Assembly: GCF_963525165.1 (NCBI RefSeq) | Contig: NZ_CAURJN010000005.1 | Span: 1-64,000, forward strand | DNA length: 64,000 nt | From: Gemella sp963525165 | GTDB taxonomy: Bacteria > Bacillota > Bacilli > Staphylococcales > Gemellaceae | Direction: 5' to 3' | In this document: piece by piece, positions 1 through 8,964 of the stretch | Layout of the letters: every line of letters begins with the position of its first letter | How positions within the stretch are numbered: the stretch's first letter is position 1 | Translations under genes and position numbers: made by a program | The notes under the pieces: generated by a model | The model's database searches: none | The model's input: the letters and a program-made list of their open reading frames with translations, nothing else | Told to the model about the DNA's origin: nothing

Positions 1-57
1 TTTAAATCGTTTACTTCGTTGAAATAATTGATTTTGTCTTTCTTCAAGACTTTTACA

Positions 58-392
58 AGTTTATCATTTCTTTTATATTTTGTCAAGAAGTTTTCTATAA
101 TTTCTTAACATTCAATATTTTGAAATGTTTGATTGTTCGCCTTCTTCTTGAGAAGACTTTTACTATTTTATCATCTGTTTTAAAGCTTGTCAATAGTTTT
201 TATATTTTTTCAAAAACTATTTTACATAGTTTATTTTGATGAAATTATCTTTACAAGACAGTAATCATTTTAGCATTTCTATTATCTTTTGTCAAGCTTT
301 TTCTTAACATTAGTTATTTAGAAACTCTTTATTGTTCGTCTTCTCTATCAAAAGACTTTTATTATTCTATCATCACTTTCATATTATGTCAA
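58..392 (-). promoter_or_regulatory. Four tandem sigma-A-type promoters reading out of the left edge
   Basis: On the minus strand there are four -35/-10 pairs, each with exactly 17 bp between hexamers. They are TTGACA (387-392)/TAGAAT (364-369), TTGACA (290-295)/TAAAAT (267-272), TTGACA (188-193)/TAAAAT (165-170) and TTGACA (81-86)/TAAACT (58-63). The units repeat about every 100 bp with similar sequence around them. No gene lies between them and the window edge. Stacked consensus promoters are typical of stable-RNA operons, so an rRNA or tRNA operon probably starts just left of the window (inference). Confidence 0.75.
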
Positions 393-469
393 CAAAATTT
401 TTAATTTATTTTCATTTTATTTTTCCACACCATCTAATACGCTAATTAAACCTTTATATAAGTAAGAAA

Positions 470-493
470 GAGAGAATAGTTCCCTATCCTCTC
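470..493 (-). terminator. Terminator after nadE
   Basis: A 10-bp stem (470-479 with 484-493, one wobble) with a 4-nt loop lies 16 bp past the nadE stop. On the minus strand it is followed by a T-rich run. It closes the pncB-nadE unit. Confidence 0.6.
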
Positions 494-508
494 CTTCTAT
501 TATTTCTA

Positions 509-1330
509 CTATATATTGTAAAAATCAAACACAGTAACTGGTAAGTTTCTCTTATGTTCTGATCTTAAATAATGTCCTTCTATTATTTCTTTTACATTAT
601 TAGGAACTTCTTTTCCTTCTAAGTAATCATCTATATCATTATAAGTTACTCCAAGTGCAACTTCATCTTCTAAAGCAGGACGATCTTCTTCTAAATCTGC
701 AGTTGGTTGTTTCAGATATAAGTGTTCTGGACAATCTAACATTTTTAATAATGCTTTCCCTTGTCTTTTATTTAATCTATATAGAGGTACTATATCTGCT
801 CCACCGTCTCCATGTTTTGTAAAGAATCCAGTGATAGCTTCTGCTGCATGGTCAGTACCAACTACTATACCTTTATTCATAGTAGCAATAGAATACTGAG
901 CTTTCATTCTTTCTCGTGCTTTCTCATTACCTTTCGCAAAATCAGTAATTTCCACACCTGCTACTTTTAAAGAATTTACACTAGCGTCTACTGCGTCTTT
1001 TATATTAACAGTAAATACTTTGTCCGGATTAATAAATTTTAATGCGTCGTTACAGTCATCTTCATCAAATTGTTGTCCATACGGTAGTCTAACGGCGATA
1101 AAATTATACTCTTCACCTGTCTCTTCCCTTAATTCAGTAATCGCCATTTGACATAGTTTACCGCAAAGCGTAGAATCTTGCCCACCTGATATACCTAATA
1201 CTAAACTCTTTATGAAGTTGTTTTTCTTTATATAATCTTTTAGAAAATTGATTGTTAATCTTACTTCCTCTTCTACATTAATTTCAGGTTTACATCTTAA
1301 TTTTTTTATTACTTCCTGTTGTAATGTCAT
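509..1330 (-). CDS. nadE: NH3-dependent NAD+ synthetase
   Basis: This 273-residue protein has the usual length for the NadE family, which amidates nicotinic acid adenine dinucleotide to NAD+ using ATP and ammonia in the cytoplasm. The P-loop of N-type ATP pyrophosphatases is visible as SGGQDSTLCGKL near residue 48, and the KQPTADLEED region characteristic of NadE is near residue 205. No glutaminase domain is present, so free ammonia is the likely nitrogen donor. The start ATG has AGGTGAT upstream, in the 12-bp gap after the pncB stop. The gene is therefore probably co-transcribed with pncB as the last step of a short NAD salvage operon. Confidence 0.95.
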   Translation of the reverse strand: MTLQQEVIKKLRCKPEINVEEEVRLTINFLKDYIKKNNFIKSLVLGISGGQDSTLCGKLCQMAITELREETGEEYNFIAVRLPYGQQFDEDDCNDALKFINPDKVFTVNIKDAVDASVNSLKVAGVEITDFAKGNEKARERMKAQYSIATMNKGIVVGTDHAAEAITGFFTKHGDGGADIVPLYRLNKRQGKALLKMLDCPEHLYLKQPTADLEEDRPALEDEVALGVTYNDIDDYLEGKEVPNNVKEIIEGHYLRSEHKRNLPVTVFDFYNI

Positions 1331-1342
1331 ATTATCACCTAA

Positions 1343-2785
1343 TTATCTTGATTTTTTTGTTACTCTTTCCAATATTTCTTTTCTATTTTCCCAACACTTA
1401 GTACTTAAGTCTACTGGATAGAATTCTGGATTTAGTAAACGAAGATACTCACTCCATAATAATTCTTTATTTTGTTGGAAGTACTTAGCACTTTCTTGTA
1501 CTGTTGGAACTTCATATACTTGCTTACCATTAACAAAAATATCTTCATGGATATCTATTGCTTTAAAGTTCTCCACTTCCTTAGCTAAATATGTATGAGT
1601 CGGATGGAAAAGTTTTATACTCTGTTCTGCATTCACATTTTCATTCTCCAATGCAATGTAATCCCCTGCTGCCATACCTGTGTCTGTATTTATTATTCTA
1701 TAAACTCTTTTTACACCTGGAACAGTTAATTTTGCAGGATTTTCCGAGACTTTTAGCCTGTCAATCATCTCACCTTTATCATTTTCTAAACATGCAAGTT
1801 TATAAACAGCACCTAATGCAGGATTATCAAAAGCAGTTATAAGCTTTGTACCTACACCCCACGCATCAATACATGCACCCTCTTGTTTTAAGTGAGTAAT
1901 TGTATCTTCATCTAAATCATTTGAAGCTACTATTTTCGCATTAGGATAACCCGCTTCATCTAACATTTTTCTTGCTTCTTTTGATAGATATGCTATATCT
2001 CCTGAATCCAATCTAATACCATGGAAATTAATCTCATCTTTTAATTCATCCGCTACTTTAATAGCAGTAGGAATTCCAGAGCGCAATGTATCATAAGTAT
2101 CAACTAAGAAATAACAATCTTTATGCGCAGCTGCATATTTCTTAAATGCAACTTCTTCATCTTCATAAGCCTGAACAAATGAGTGAGCATGCGTTCCGCT
2201 ACATGGAATGTTAAACAATTTTGCAGCTTTTACGTTACTAGTAGCATCAAATCCACCGATAATAGAAGCTCGCGTTCCCCATATTGCCGCATCAAATTCA
2301 TGAGCACGACGAGTACCAAATTCCATACAAACTTCATCTGGACATAAGTGCTTGATTCTAGCAGCCTTCGTAGCTATTAATATTTGATAGTTAACAATAT
2401 TCAAAATAGCCGTTTCCATTATTTGCGCTTGAATAAGTGGAGCTTCAATTCTCAAGAGTGGCTCATTAGCAAAAATAATTTCTCCCTCTTTTACAGAACG
2501 AATATTACCTGTAAATTTCATAGCACTTAGATATTCTAAAAAGTCTTCTTCATATCCTAATTCACGTAAAAATTCTATATCAGAGTTTGAAAATTTAAAT
2601 GAATTTACATAATCTATAATTTTGGCTAGTCCAGCGAATACTGCATATCCTCCACCAAAAGGAATTTTTCTAAAATACACATCAAAATATGACTTTCTTT
2701 CATGTATTCCGTCTTTAAAATATGCATATCCCATATTAATTTGATAAAGGTCGGTATGCAAAGCATCACCTAGATATTTATTCAT
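1343..2785 (-). CDS. pncB: Nicotinate phosphoribosyltransferase
   Basis: The 480-residue protein matches the long Gram-positive form of PncB, which makes nicotinate mononucleotide from nicotinate, PRPP and ATP. Family landmarks are the N-terminal HTDLYQINMGYAYF, FEFGTRRAHEFDAA-type active-site region around residue 155, and GIRLDSGDIAYLS near residue 257. The start is supported by a strong GGAGGAG site 5 bp upstream. The downstream gene nadE begins 12 bp after the stop, so the two form a salvage operon from nicotinate towards NAD. Confidence 0.95.
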   Translation of the reverse strand: MNKYLGDALHTDLYQINMGYAYFKDGIHERKSYFDVYFRKIPFGGGYAVFAGLAKIIDYVNSFKFSNSDIEFLRELGYEEDFLEYLSAMKFTGNIRSVKEGEIIFANEPLLRIEAPLIQAQIMETAILNIVNYQILIATKAARIKHLCPDEVCMEFGTRRAHEFDAAIWGTRASIIGGFDATSNVKAAKLFNIPCSGTHAHSFVQAYEDEEVAFKKYAAAHKDCYFLVDTYDTLRSGIPTAIKVADELKDEINFHGIRLDSGDIAYLSKEARKMLDEAGYPNAKIVASNDLDEDTITHLKQEGACIDAWGVGTKLITAFDNPALGAVYKLACLENDKGEMIDRLKVSENPAKLTVPGVKRVYRIINTDTGMAAGDYIALENENVNAEQSIKLFHPTHTYLAKEVENFKAIDIHEDIFVNGKQVYEVPTVQESAKYFQQNKELLWSEYLRLLNPEFYPVDLSTKCWENRKEILERVTKKSR

Positions 2786-3028
2786 AATCTCCTCCGATTT
2801 ATGTATATAATTAAATTTATTACCTATTATATTAACATTTTAATACATTTTTAACAAATATTTAAACTTAAGTATTGTAAATTTAATACTAAAATCCCAT
2901 TTCGCTATACATTATCTTTTCTTTTATATTAATCATTTCTTATATTAATAGTCAGAAGTATTTTTTTATATAATAACATTTCAGAAATCTGTATCATATA
3001 AAAGTCTGAAAAAAGAAGCAACAGAACG

Positions 3029-3661
3029 TTATCCTCTGTTACTTCTCTGATTATTAGTGTTTGAATTTTTATTATTAGTTGCTCTTTGAGGTTGATTTCC
3101 CTCTTCTTTATCATCTTCCTTTTCAGATGAATTATCTTCTGTTCTTCTATCACTAGTTTTCTTAGCATTTTGTTTATCAGTATTTTTCTCTGATTCTTTT
3201 GTAGAAGCTGATTTTTTATCATCTTTTTTTGCTAGTTCAGGGATTTTACTATCATCAATTCTACCATTATTATCTCCAGATTTTTCTAAATTTCCATCCA
3301 TTATAGATTTTATCGTCGCTTGCAAGAAATTATCTTGTAATGGAATATTGAAAATCAACTCACCTTGATAGCTTAACCCATACTCCTGTCTTACCAAGTC
3401 CGTTATAAAGTATGGATCTTTTAGTTTATCTATAACTAACTCATTTACTTTATTTTCTTTATCAAGATTTTCAATCGTCTGATTTTGTTCAGCTAATTGA
3501 GCATTGATTTGTTTCTTATCTCGGATATATAAAAATGTTTGCAGTAAAGTTACAGCTAAAGCAAAGGTCATTATAGCTAATATAATAAACTTACGACGTT
3601 TTCTATACTTAGCTTTTGCTTTTAAGACGTCTTTTTTGAATTGACTATTCTGCTCTCTCAT
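3029..3661 (-). CDS. divIC: DivIC/FtsB-like septum protein with long charged tail
   Basis: The 210-residue protein has a short basic cytoplasmic N-terminus, one membrane segment (about residues 25-46, IILAIMTFALAVTLLQTFLYI), and then a coiled coil (about 50-80). The motif KDPYFITDLVRQEYGLSYQGELIFNIP is typical of DivIC, a partner of DivIB and FtsL at the division septum. It is unusually long: after residue 130 there is a roughly 80-residue Lys/Glu/Asn/Ser-rich, low-complexity extracellular tail absent from classical DivIC (about 125 residues). It overlaps the upstream rlbA by 17 bp, matching the yabO-divIC order known in Bacillus, which strengthens the call. Confidence 0.85.
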   Translation of the reverse strand: MREQNSQFKKDVLKAKAKYRKRRKFIILAIMTFALAVTLLQTFLYIRDKKQINAQLAEQNQTIENLDKENKVNELVIDKLKDPYFITDLVRQEYGLSYQGELIFNIPLQDNFLQATIKSIMDGNLEKSGDNNGRIDDSKIPELAKKDDKKSASTKESEKNTDKQNAKKTSDRRTEDNSSEKEDDKEEGNQPQRATNNKNSNTNNQRSNRG

Positions 3662-3923
3662 CTTCTACTTCTCTTGATTTTTCAGATAAGATTTTAAACA
3701 TTTTGGTTGCATCTTCTTTCTTAGTACTGTCTTTTAATTCTAATACTTCATATACAACTTCTTTCTTAGCAAAGTAAATAGTAATCTTATCTCCTATTTT
3801 TAAAGTGCTAGATGGCTTTGCCTTTTTATCATTAATCGCTATATGCCCTTCTGATGATATTTCATTAGCAACTGTTCTTCTTTTTATAATTCTTGATACT
3901 TTTAAAAATTTATCCAAACGCAT
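3645..3923 (-). CDS. rlbA: S4-domain RNA-binding protein (RlbA/YabO, Hsp15-like)
   Basis: This 92-residue protein begins MRLDKFLKVSRIIKRRTVANE, the canonical S4 fold of the YabO/Hsp15 family. In Bacillus-type bacteria it binds the ribosome or stalled 50S subunits and takes part in ribosome quality control. Its 3' end overlaps divIC by 17 bp, so translation is likely coupled. The C-terminus carries an additional Lys/Glu-rich segment after residue 65. The gene is probably the distal part of a longer ancestral yab cluster, but no mazG-like or yabP/yabQ genes are seen here. Confidence 0.85.
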   Translation of the reverse strand: MRLDKFLKVSRIIKRRTVANEISSEGHIAINDKKAKPSSTLKIGDKITIYFAKKEVVYEVLELKDSTKKEDATKMFKILSEKSREVEDERAE

Positions 3924-4080
3924 TTAATCACCCCTAAATATTAGTACAATCTATTATCACATATTTAGCCTCTTTTCGCAAATAAAATCCACGATAATCT
4001 ATGAAATTTTGAAAACTTCTACCAAATAAAACAAAAGATATACAATCGAAATTTTTTTCAACCGTATATCTTATATATTA

Positions 4081-5310
4081 CTAAGCCCAGTTTCCGTCTT
4101 TGAAAATCGCTACTTCTTTACCATCTGCTGTATACCCAGTGATATTTGTTGTTGCTTCTCCAATCATAAAATCAACGTGAACTAAACTATCATTAGCACC
4201 AACTTCCGCTAATTGTTCATCAGTCATTTCTGGTCCACCTTGAACACATGTTGGATATGCTTTACCAAGAGCAATGTGGCATGCTGCGTTCTCATCAAAT
4301 AATGTTTCTAAGAATAGAATTTTTGTATTTGAGATTGGTGAATCATAAGGTACTAATGCCATTTCCCCTATTCTTCTTGAACCCTCATCAGTTTCTAATA
4401 AGTTTTTAAGAACATCATAACCACGATCAGCTCCGAAGTCTACGACTTTACCATCTTCAAATTTCAACCAGAAATTATCAATTAATACCCCACTATAGTT
4501 CAGAGGCTTAGCATTATAAACAATACCACTTGTCTCATCTTTATGAGGCATTGTAAATACCTCCTCTGTAGGGATGTTAGCTACGAAACGATCAGCTTTT
4601 TTAGCATAACTTCCTGCACTTTGCCAAATATGATTTTTAGGTAATCCTACATACAAATCAGTTCCTAAGTCATTTGTGATATGCAATTTAACTAATTCAT
4701 TTTCGTGTAAGAATTTTGCTTTTTCATCTAAAACTTTAATGTGTTCTTCCCATTCAGCTACAGGATCATCTCCAGTTGAACGACAAGCACTTAAGATTTG
4801 ATCCCAAAGTTTTAAGTAAGCCGCTTCATCGTTTAATTCAGGATATAATCTCTTCGCCCATCCAACAGTTGAAGCACTGACTACACACCATGGACATTCG
4901 TCACTCATAATTGATTTCATGTAGTTACGCATAGCTTTTGAACGACCTACCATAGACGCTTTTAATTTCGCACTATCTGCACCTGCTAATCCATCTGGAT
5001 CATCTCCGATAATAGATAAGAATGCTGCACCTTCATCTAATTCGTCTTGATACTTATCAATGTACCATTGACCAATCGTACTTAGAGTTTCTTCAGTTTG
5101 ATATTTTAAATGTAGTTTAGTTAATTCTTGATCACGCCACTCTACTGATACTCTTTTTGCTCCTAATTCATAGCAAGCTTCTACAACTTTCGCTACAAAC
5201 TCACGTGTTTCAGTACTAGCACGAACTAATACAGGTTGACCTTCTTGAACATTTAATCCAACTTTCGCGATAAGTTGGGCATATTTTTTTAATTGTATAT
5301 TTAAATCCAT
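4081..5310 (-). CDS. pepS: Aminopeptidase PepS (M29 family)
   Basis: The 409-residue protein fits the M29 metallo-aminopeptidases (PepS/AmpS/aminopeptidase T). These cytosolic two-metal exopeptidases remove N-terminal residues from oligopeptides. Visible family segments are NVQEGQPVLVRAS near residue 20, HLPTEEVFT-type region (ANIPTEEVFTMPH, about 246) and VHVDFMIG near residue 376. It is the first of four peptidase genes between 4 and 10 kb, which suggests a peptide-utilisation role. No signal peptide is present. Confidence 0.9.
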   Translation of the reverse strand: MDLNIQLKKYAQLIAKVGLNVQEGQPVLVRASTETREFVAKVVEACYELGAKRVSVEWRDQELTKLHLKYQTEETLSTIGQWYIDKYQDELDEGAAFLSIIGDDPDGLAGADSAKLKASMVGRSKAMRNYMKSIMSDECPWCVVSASTVGWAKRLYPELNDEAAYLKLWDQILSACRSTGDDPVAEWEEHIKVLDEKAKFLHENELVKLHITNDLGTDLYVGLPKNHIWQSAGSYAKKADRFVANIPTEEVFTMPHKDETSGIVYNAKPLNYSGVLIDNFWLKFEDGKVVDFGADRGYDVLKNLLETDEGSRRIGEMALVPYDSPISNTKILFLETLFDENAACHIALGKAYPTCVQGGPEMTDEQLAEVGANDSLVHVDFMIGEATTNITGYTADGKEVAIFKDGNWA

Positions 5311-5402
5311 TTGATTTCCCTCAACTTCTTTTCTTTATTTACTAATTATTTCTTTAATTGCACATAATCTATTATATCACTTTTTCTTAGAGAATATTAG
5401 TA

Positions 5403-5560
5403 GGGAGTGACTCAAAGATCATGATTTCTTAAGAAACAAGATTTTGTTGAGTCACCCTGCACAGTGTATTGATATCTAAAGCAAATTTAGATATCAATAC
5501 ACTGCGTCCATGAGTTCTCATATAAACTTTATTAAATTTTAGGACTTTTAGATTAGCCTC
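5403..5560. repeat. MITE-like intergenic repeat, copy A
   Basis: This is one of five related repeats of about 160-175 bp in the window (others at 7497, 13725, 45136 and 59571). From left to right it has a hairpin whose arms are AGTGACTC and GAGTCAC, a dyad centred on GATATCTAAA...TTTAGATATC, and a tail ending near AGGACTTTTAG. It lies 7 bp downstream of the pepP stop. The two ends of better-preserved copies form imperfect inverted repeats of about 18 bp. Confidence 0.8.
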
Positions 5561-5567
5561 ATGAAAA

Positions 5568-7361
5568 TTAAACTTCTCTAGTTGCTTGTTTTAACCATTC
5601 TAACTCATCACCTTCAAAGTGTGGAGCTAATACTTCGAATACTTTCGCATGATATTTATTCAATTCATATTTATCTTCAATTGTAAGCATATCTAGATTA
5701 ATAGCATCTAAATCCCATGGTACAAATGTCATTACTTCAAATTCCATAAATTGACCATATTCATTTTTTACTGTTTTTCTAACAATAAGTTCATTCTCCA
5801 AACGAATACCATGAGAACCCGAGATATATAATCCCGGTTCATTAGTAACTACCATTCCGTGTTTAAATGGTTCAGCTGCACGATAGATTCCCCAGTGAAT
5901 ACCATGAGGTCCTTCATGAATATTACCTAAGTAACCTACACCATGACCTGTTCCATGGTTGAAGTTCTCATAATCTTGCCATAATGGAGCACGAGCGAAT
6001 AAGTCCACATTAGCTCCAGAAACACCTTCCATGAATTTTAATCTTGATAAACGAAGGTGACATTGAAGTACTCGTGTATAATCGTATTTTAATTTATCAC
6101 TAACTTCTCCCATTGCTGTAGTACGCGTAATATCAGTTGAACCTTCTTCAAAGTGTGCACCAGTATCTGTTAAGAAGAAAGTACCCGTACGTAACGGAAT
6201 AGAAGTTTCTTTAGAAGATGAATAGTGCACAATAGCTCCATTTTCACCATGACCGCAAATCGGAGAAAAACTTGGACAGATAAAGCCACCTTGCTCTTTT
6301 CTAAATTCTACAAGTTTCGCAGATGCCGAAAGTTCATCTTCTTGTTCACTCGTACCTTGTTTTACCAGTTGTTTTAACCAATAAATAAACTTCGTATGAG
6401 CAATACCATCTTTCACATGAGCTTTAATAGTATGCTGTAATTCAACCTCATTTTTTATAGCTTTCATTAAAATTGTCGGGTTACGTCTCTCCACTAGTGT
6501 TATCTCTTTTGGAATATTGTTAAACACTGCATAGTTTAAGCACTCTGGATCGACTAATACTACATCGTTACCTGAAAATTGTTTCACTTCTTCATAAATA
6601 TCATTATATGGCTTAATGTGTACATTATGGTCTGCCAAGTGTTTTTTGATTTCATCAGATAGTTTTCTCTCATCTACATATAAGTCAACACTATCTTCAT
6701 AAACAACTGCATAACTTAATAATACCGGTACATAATCAACATCCATACCACGAATATTTAATAACCATCCAATATCATCAAGCGTAGTTATAACATGGAT
6801 ATTTGCTCCTACTTCATGCATTTCTTTACGAACTCTCTCAAGCTTACTAGCTACAGATTCTCCAGCTCTTTCTAAACTCATATAAAATGCTGGTTCTTCT
6901 GATAGCGCCGGACGATTTTCCCAAACCTCATCAACTAAATCAACATCATATTTTACCGTAGCATTTTTACGTTTTAGTTTAGTAGCTAAGTCTTTCCCTT
7001 CACCAAAAGTCACAACACGACCATCAAATCCTAATACCCCATTCTCAGGTGTATTTTCGACAACAAACTCCTCAATAGTCGGAACTCCAGGTTCACGCAT
7101 TTTTTGCAACTCTATACCAGTTCCTTCTAATTGTTTTTCTCCTTGTAAGAAATATCTCCCATCTGTCCATAAACCTGCAAAATCCTTAGTAACAATTAAT
7201 GTCCCTGCAGAACCAGTAAATCCACTCATAAATGCACGAGCTTTAAAATGTTCTCCTACATATTCACTATTGTGAAAATCTGCTGTTGGAACCATATAGA
7301 TATCAATTCCATTTCTTTCCATTAATGCTCTTAACTTAGAAACTCTTTCTTTTATCTCCAT
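5568..7361 (-). CDS. pepP: Xaa-Pro aminopeptidase (M24B, long form)
   Basis: The 597-residue protein is the long eukaryote-like/Gram-positive aminopeptidase P type, with two creatinase-like N-terminal domains followed by the pita-bread M24 catalytic domain (about residues 310-540). Metal-ligand motifs are visible: FLTDTGAHFEEGSTDITRT (two Asp), HGTGHGVGY (His), and the paired Glu in NEPGLYI and RLENELIV. It should remove the N-terminal residue ahead of proline in the cytosol. The start ATG follows a weak GGAG-like site. Repeat copies flank it on both sides (5403 and 7497). Confidence 0.93.
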   Translation of the reverse strand: MEIKERVSKLRALMERNGIDIYMVPTADFHNSEYVGEHFKARAFMSGFTGSAGTLIVTKDFAGLWTDGRYFLQGEKQLEGTGIELQKMREPGVPTIEEFVVENTPENGVLGFDGRVVTFGEGKDLATKLKRKNATVKYDVDLVDEVWENRPALSEEPAFYMSLERAGESVASKLERVRKEMHEVGANIHVITTLDDIGWLLNIRGMDVDYVPVLLSYAVVYEDSVDLYVDERKLSDEIKKHLADHNVHIKPYNDIYEEVKQFSGNDVVLVDPECLNYAVFNNIPKEITLVERRNPTILMKAIKNEVELQHTIKAHVKDGIAHTKFIYWLKQLVKQGTSEQEDELSASAKLVEFRKEQGGFICPSFSPICGHGENGAIVHYSSSKETSIPLRTGTFFLTDTGAHFEEGSTDITRTTAMGEVSDKLKYDYTRVLQCHLRLSRLKFMEGVSGANVDLFARAPLWQDYENFNHGTGHGVGYLGNIHEGPHGIHWGIYRAAEPFKHGMVVTNEPGLYISGSHGIRLENELIVRKTVKNEYGQFMEFEVMTFVPWDLDAINLDMLTIEDKYELNKYHAKVFEVLAPHFEGDELEWLKQATREV

Positions 7362-7496
7362 TATCCTAACTCCTTCGTTATTTCATATATAACTTCTTTA
7401 TGAATTTTCTAACTAATCGTGAAAAACCTCATCGATAAATAATCCTCACAATTATCATACTTATCATTCTATCACATTATAATATACATTTCACTA

Positions 7497-7670
7497 GGGA
7501 GTGACTCAAAAATCATGATTTCGGAGAAATCGATTTTGTCGAGTCACCCCCGCACAGTTTATTAGATATCTAAAAAGCTTTTCTAAAGCGATTTTAGATA
7601 TCAATAAACCACTGCGTCTATGAGTTCTCATATGCACTTTATTAAAATTTAGGTCTTTTTTTGCCCCCTA
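7497..7670. repeat. MITE-like intergenic repeat, copy B
   Basis: This nearly complete copy has the same orientation as the copies at 5403 and 13725. The left arm GGGAGTGACTCAAAAATC pairs with GATTTTGTCGAGTCACCCCC. The middle dyad is TTTATTAGATATC...GATATCAATAAA, and the right end is AGGTCTTTTTTTGCCCCCT. It fills most of the 394-bp gap between pip and pepP. The rest of the gap is AT-rich and shows no gene. Confidence 0.85.
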
Positions 7671-7698
7671 GATTTTTAAAATTAGTTAATTTTTCAAT

Positions 7699-7745
7699 AA
7701 AATAATGTAGACTATAGAATCAACATCTATAGTCTACATTATTTT
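7699..7745. terminator. Strong bidirectional hairpin after pip
   Basis: A perfect 20-bp stem (7699-7718 with 7726-7745) with a 7-nt loop lies 10 bp past the pip stop and has T-rich flanks on both strands. Confidence 0.8.
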
Positions 7746-7755
7746 ATTATTATTA

Positions 7756-8718
7756 TTATTTTAATAAATCTTTGAAATAATCAGTTGCTTTTACCAATGA
7801 ATCCACTATCGCTGGTTCCCCTCCTGAGTGGCCAGCCACAACAATATCCAATTTACAATTATTTAACTTTTTACTTAATTCGTAAGCACCTACAACGCGA
7901 CAGTCAACATCATAGCGCCCATGAGTTATTGTTGTAGGAATATCTTTTATAACATCGATATTATTTAATATCCAATCATCGTCATTCCAGAACATATTAT
8001 TCATCCAAAAGTGGCATTCAATAGTCGCCATTGAAACGGCATAGTGGATATCACCAAAACTTTGTTCCAAGTTAGGGTCTGGATGAAGTGTAACAAGACT
8101 TCCTTCCCACATGCTCCACTCTCTTGCCGCGATTTCTCTCGTTTCCCTATCTTCACTTGTTAGACGGTTATAATACGCACGGACCATATCACGACGTTCA
8201 TCTCTAGGGATTATACTTTCATATCTCTCGAATGCTTCCGGTTGTATATTACTCGCACCACCTTTTTCATAAATCCATAATATATCCTCTCTACGCCCTA
8301 AGAAAATACCACGTAGTACTAAACCTAACACACGCTCTGGATGTTTAATAGCATAACAAAGAGCTAAGGTAGAACCCCAACTTCCACCAAATACTAGCCA
8401 TTTATCAACGTTTAAATCCTCCCTTATTTTCTCCATGTCATCAATAATATGCCAAGTATCATTATTCTCTAAGCATGCATGAGGCGTAGACTTTCCGCTT
8501 CCTCTTTGATCAAATAATATAATTCGATAAAATTCCGGATCAAAATATTGTCTACCACTTGCTGATGTTCCACAGCCTGGTCCACCATGTAAAAAAACTA
8601 CCGGAACACCTTGAGGATTCCCACTCTCCTCATAATAAATAGTATGAGTCTCATCAACCTTTAACATTTTAGAGAAATTTTCTTTAATCTCAGGATATAA
8701 ACTCCTTAATTCCCCCAT
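7756..8718 (-). CDS. pip: Proline iminopeptidase (S33)
   Basis: This 320-residue alpha/beta hydrolase has the S33 prolyl aminopeptidase hallmarks. These are the oxyanion-hole HGGPGCG near residue 45, the DQRGSGKSTPH segment (about 92), the nucleophile elbow GGSWGSTLAL (about 131), the catalytic Asp in GRYDVDCRV (about 268) and His in VAGHSGGEP (about 297). It releases N-terminal proline from peptides in the cytosol. It sits beside pepP and pepQ, and together these cover X-Pro and Pro-X bonds. Confidence 0.95.
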   Translation of the reverse strand: MGELRSLYPEIKENFSKMLKVDETHTIYYEESGNPQGVPVVFLHGGPGCGTSASGRQYFDPEFYRIILFDQRGSGKSTPHACLENNDTWHIIDDMEKIREDLNVDKWLVFGGSWGSTLALCYAIKHPERVLGLVLRGIFLGRREDILWIYEKGGASNIQPEAFERYESIIPRDERRDMVRAYYNRLTSEDRETREIAAREWSMWEGSLVTLHPDPNLEQSFGDIHYAVSMATIECHFWMNNMFWNDDDWILNNIDVIKDIPTTITHGRYDVDCRVVGAYELSKKLNNCKLDIVVAGHSGGEPAIVDSLVKATDYFKDLLK

Positions 8719-8895
8719 AATAATACCTCCTGTTGTGTATTTGTTTACATTTTTTTGTATCGCATAACAGTGTTATTTTTCACTTCTTAAAATAACTTAA
8801 TTCACGATATTTATAATCCTCTTCTATTATATCTCAATATTTTTTAATATTCAATTACTTTCTTAAAATCTATAATAATCATCTATATAACAATT

Positions 8896-8924
8896 TTGCA
8901 ATCGATTAATATTAGTGATATAAT
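8896..8924 (+). promoter_or_regulatory. Promoter of pepQ
   Basis: TTGCAA at 8896-8901, a 17-bp spacer and TATAAT at 8919-8924 lie 41 bp upstream of the pepQ start. pip reads the other way, so the 246-bp interval is a divergent promoter region. Confidence 0.7.
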
Positions 8925-8964
8925 TATATTAAAGATTATAATATAGTTAAAGGAGTCGAGAAAA

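Noticed and set aside
2929..3222. 97-residue minus-strand frame overlapping the 3' end of divIC
   Set aside because: It is out of frame with divIC, extremely Lys/Ile-rich and has no ribosome site.
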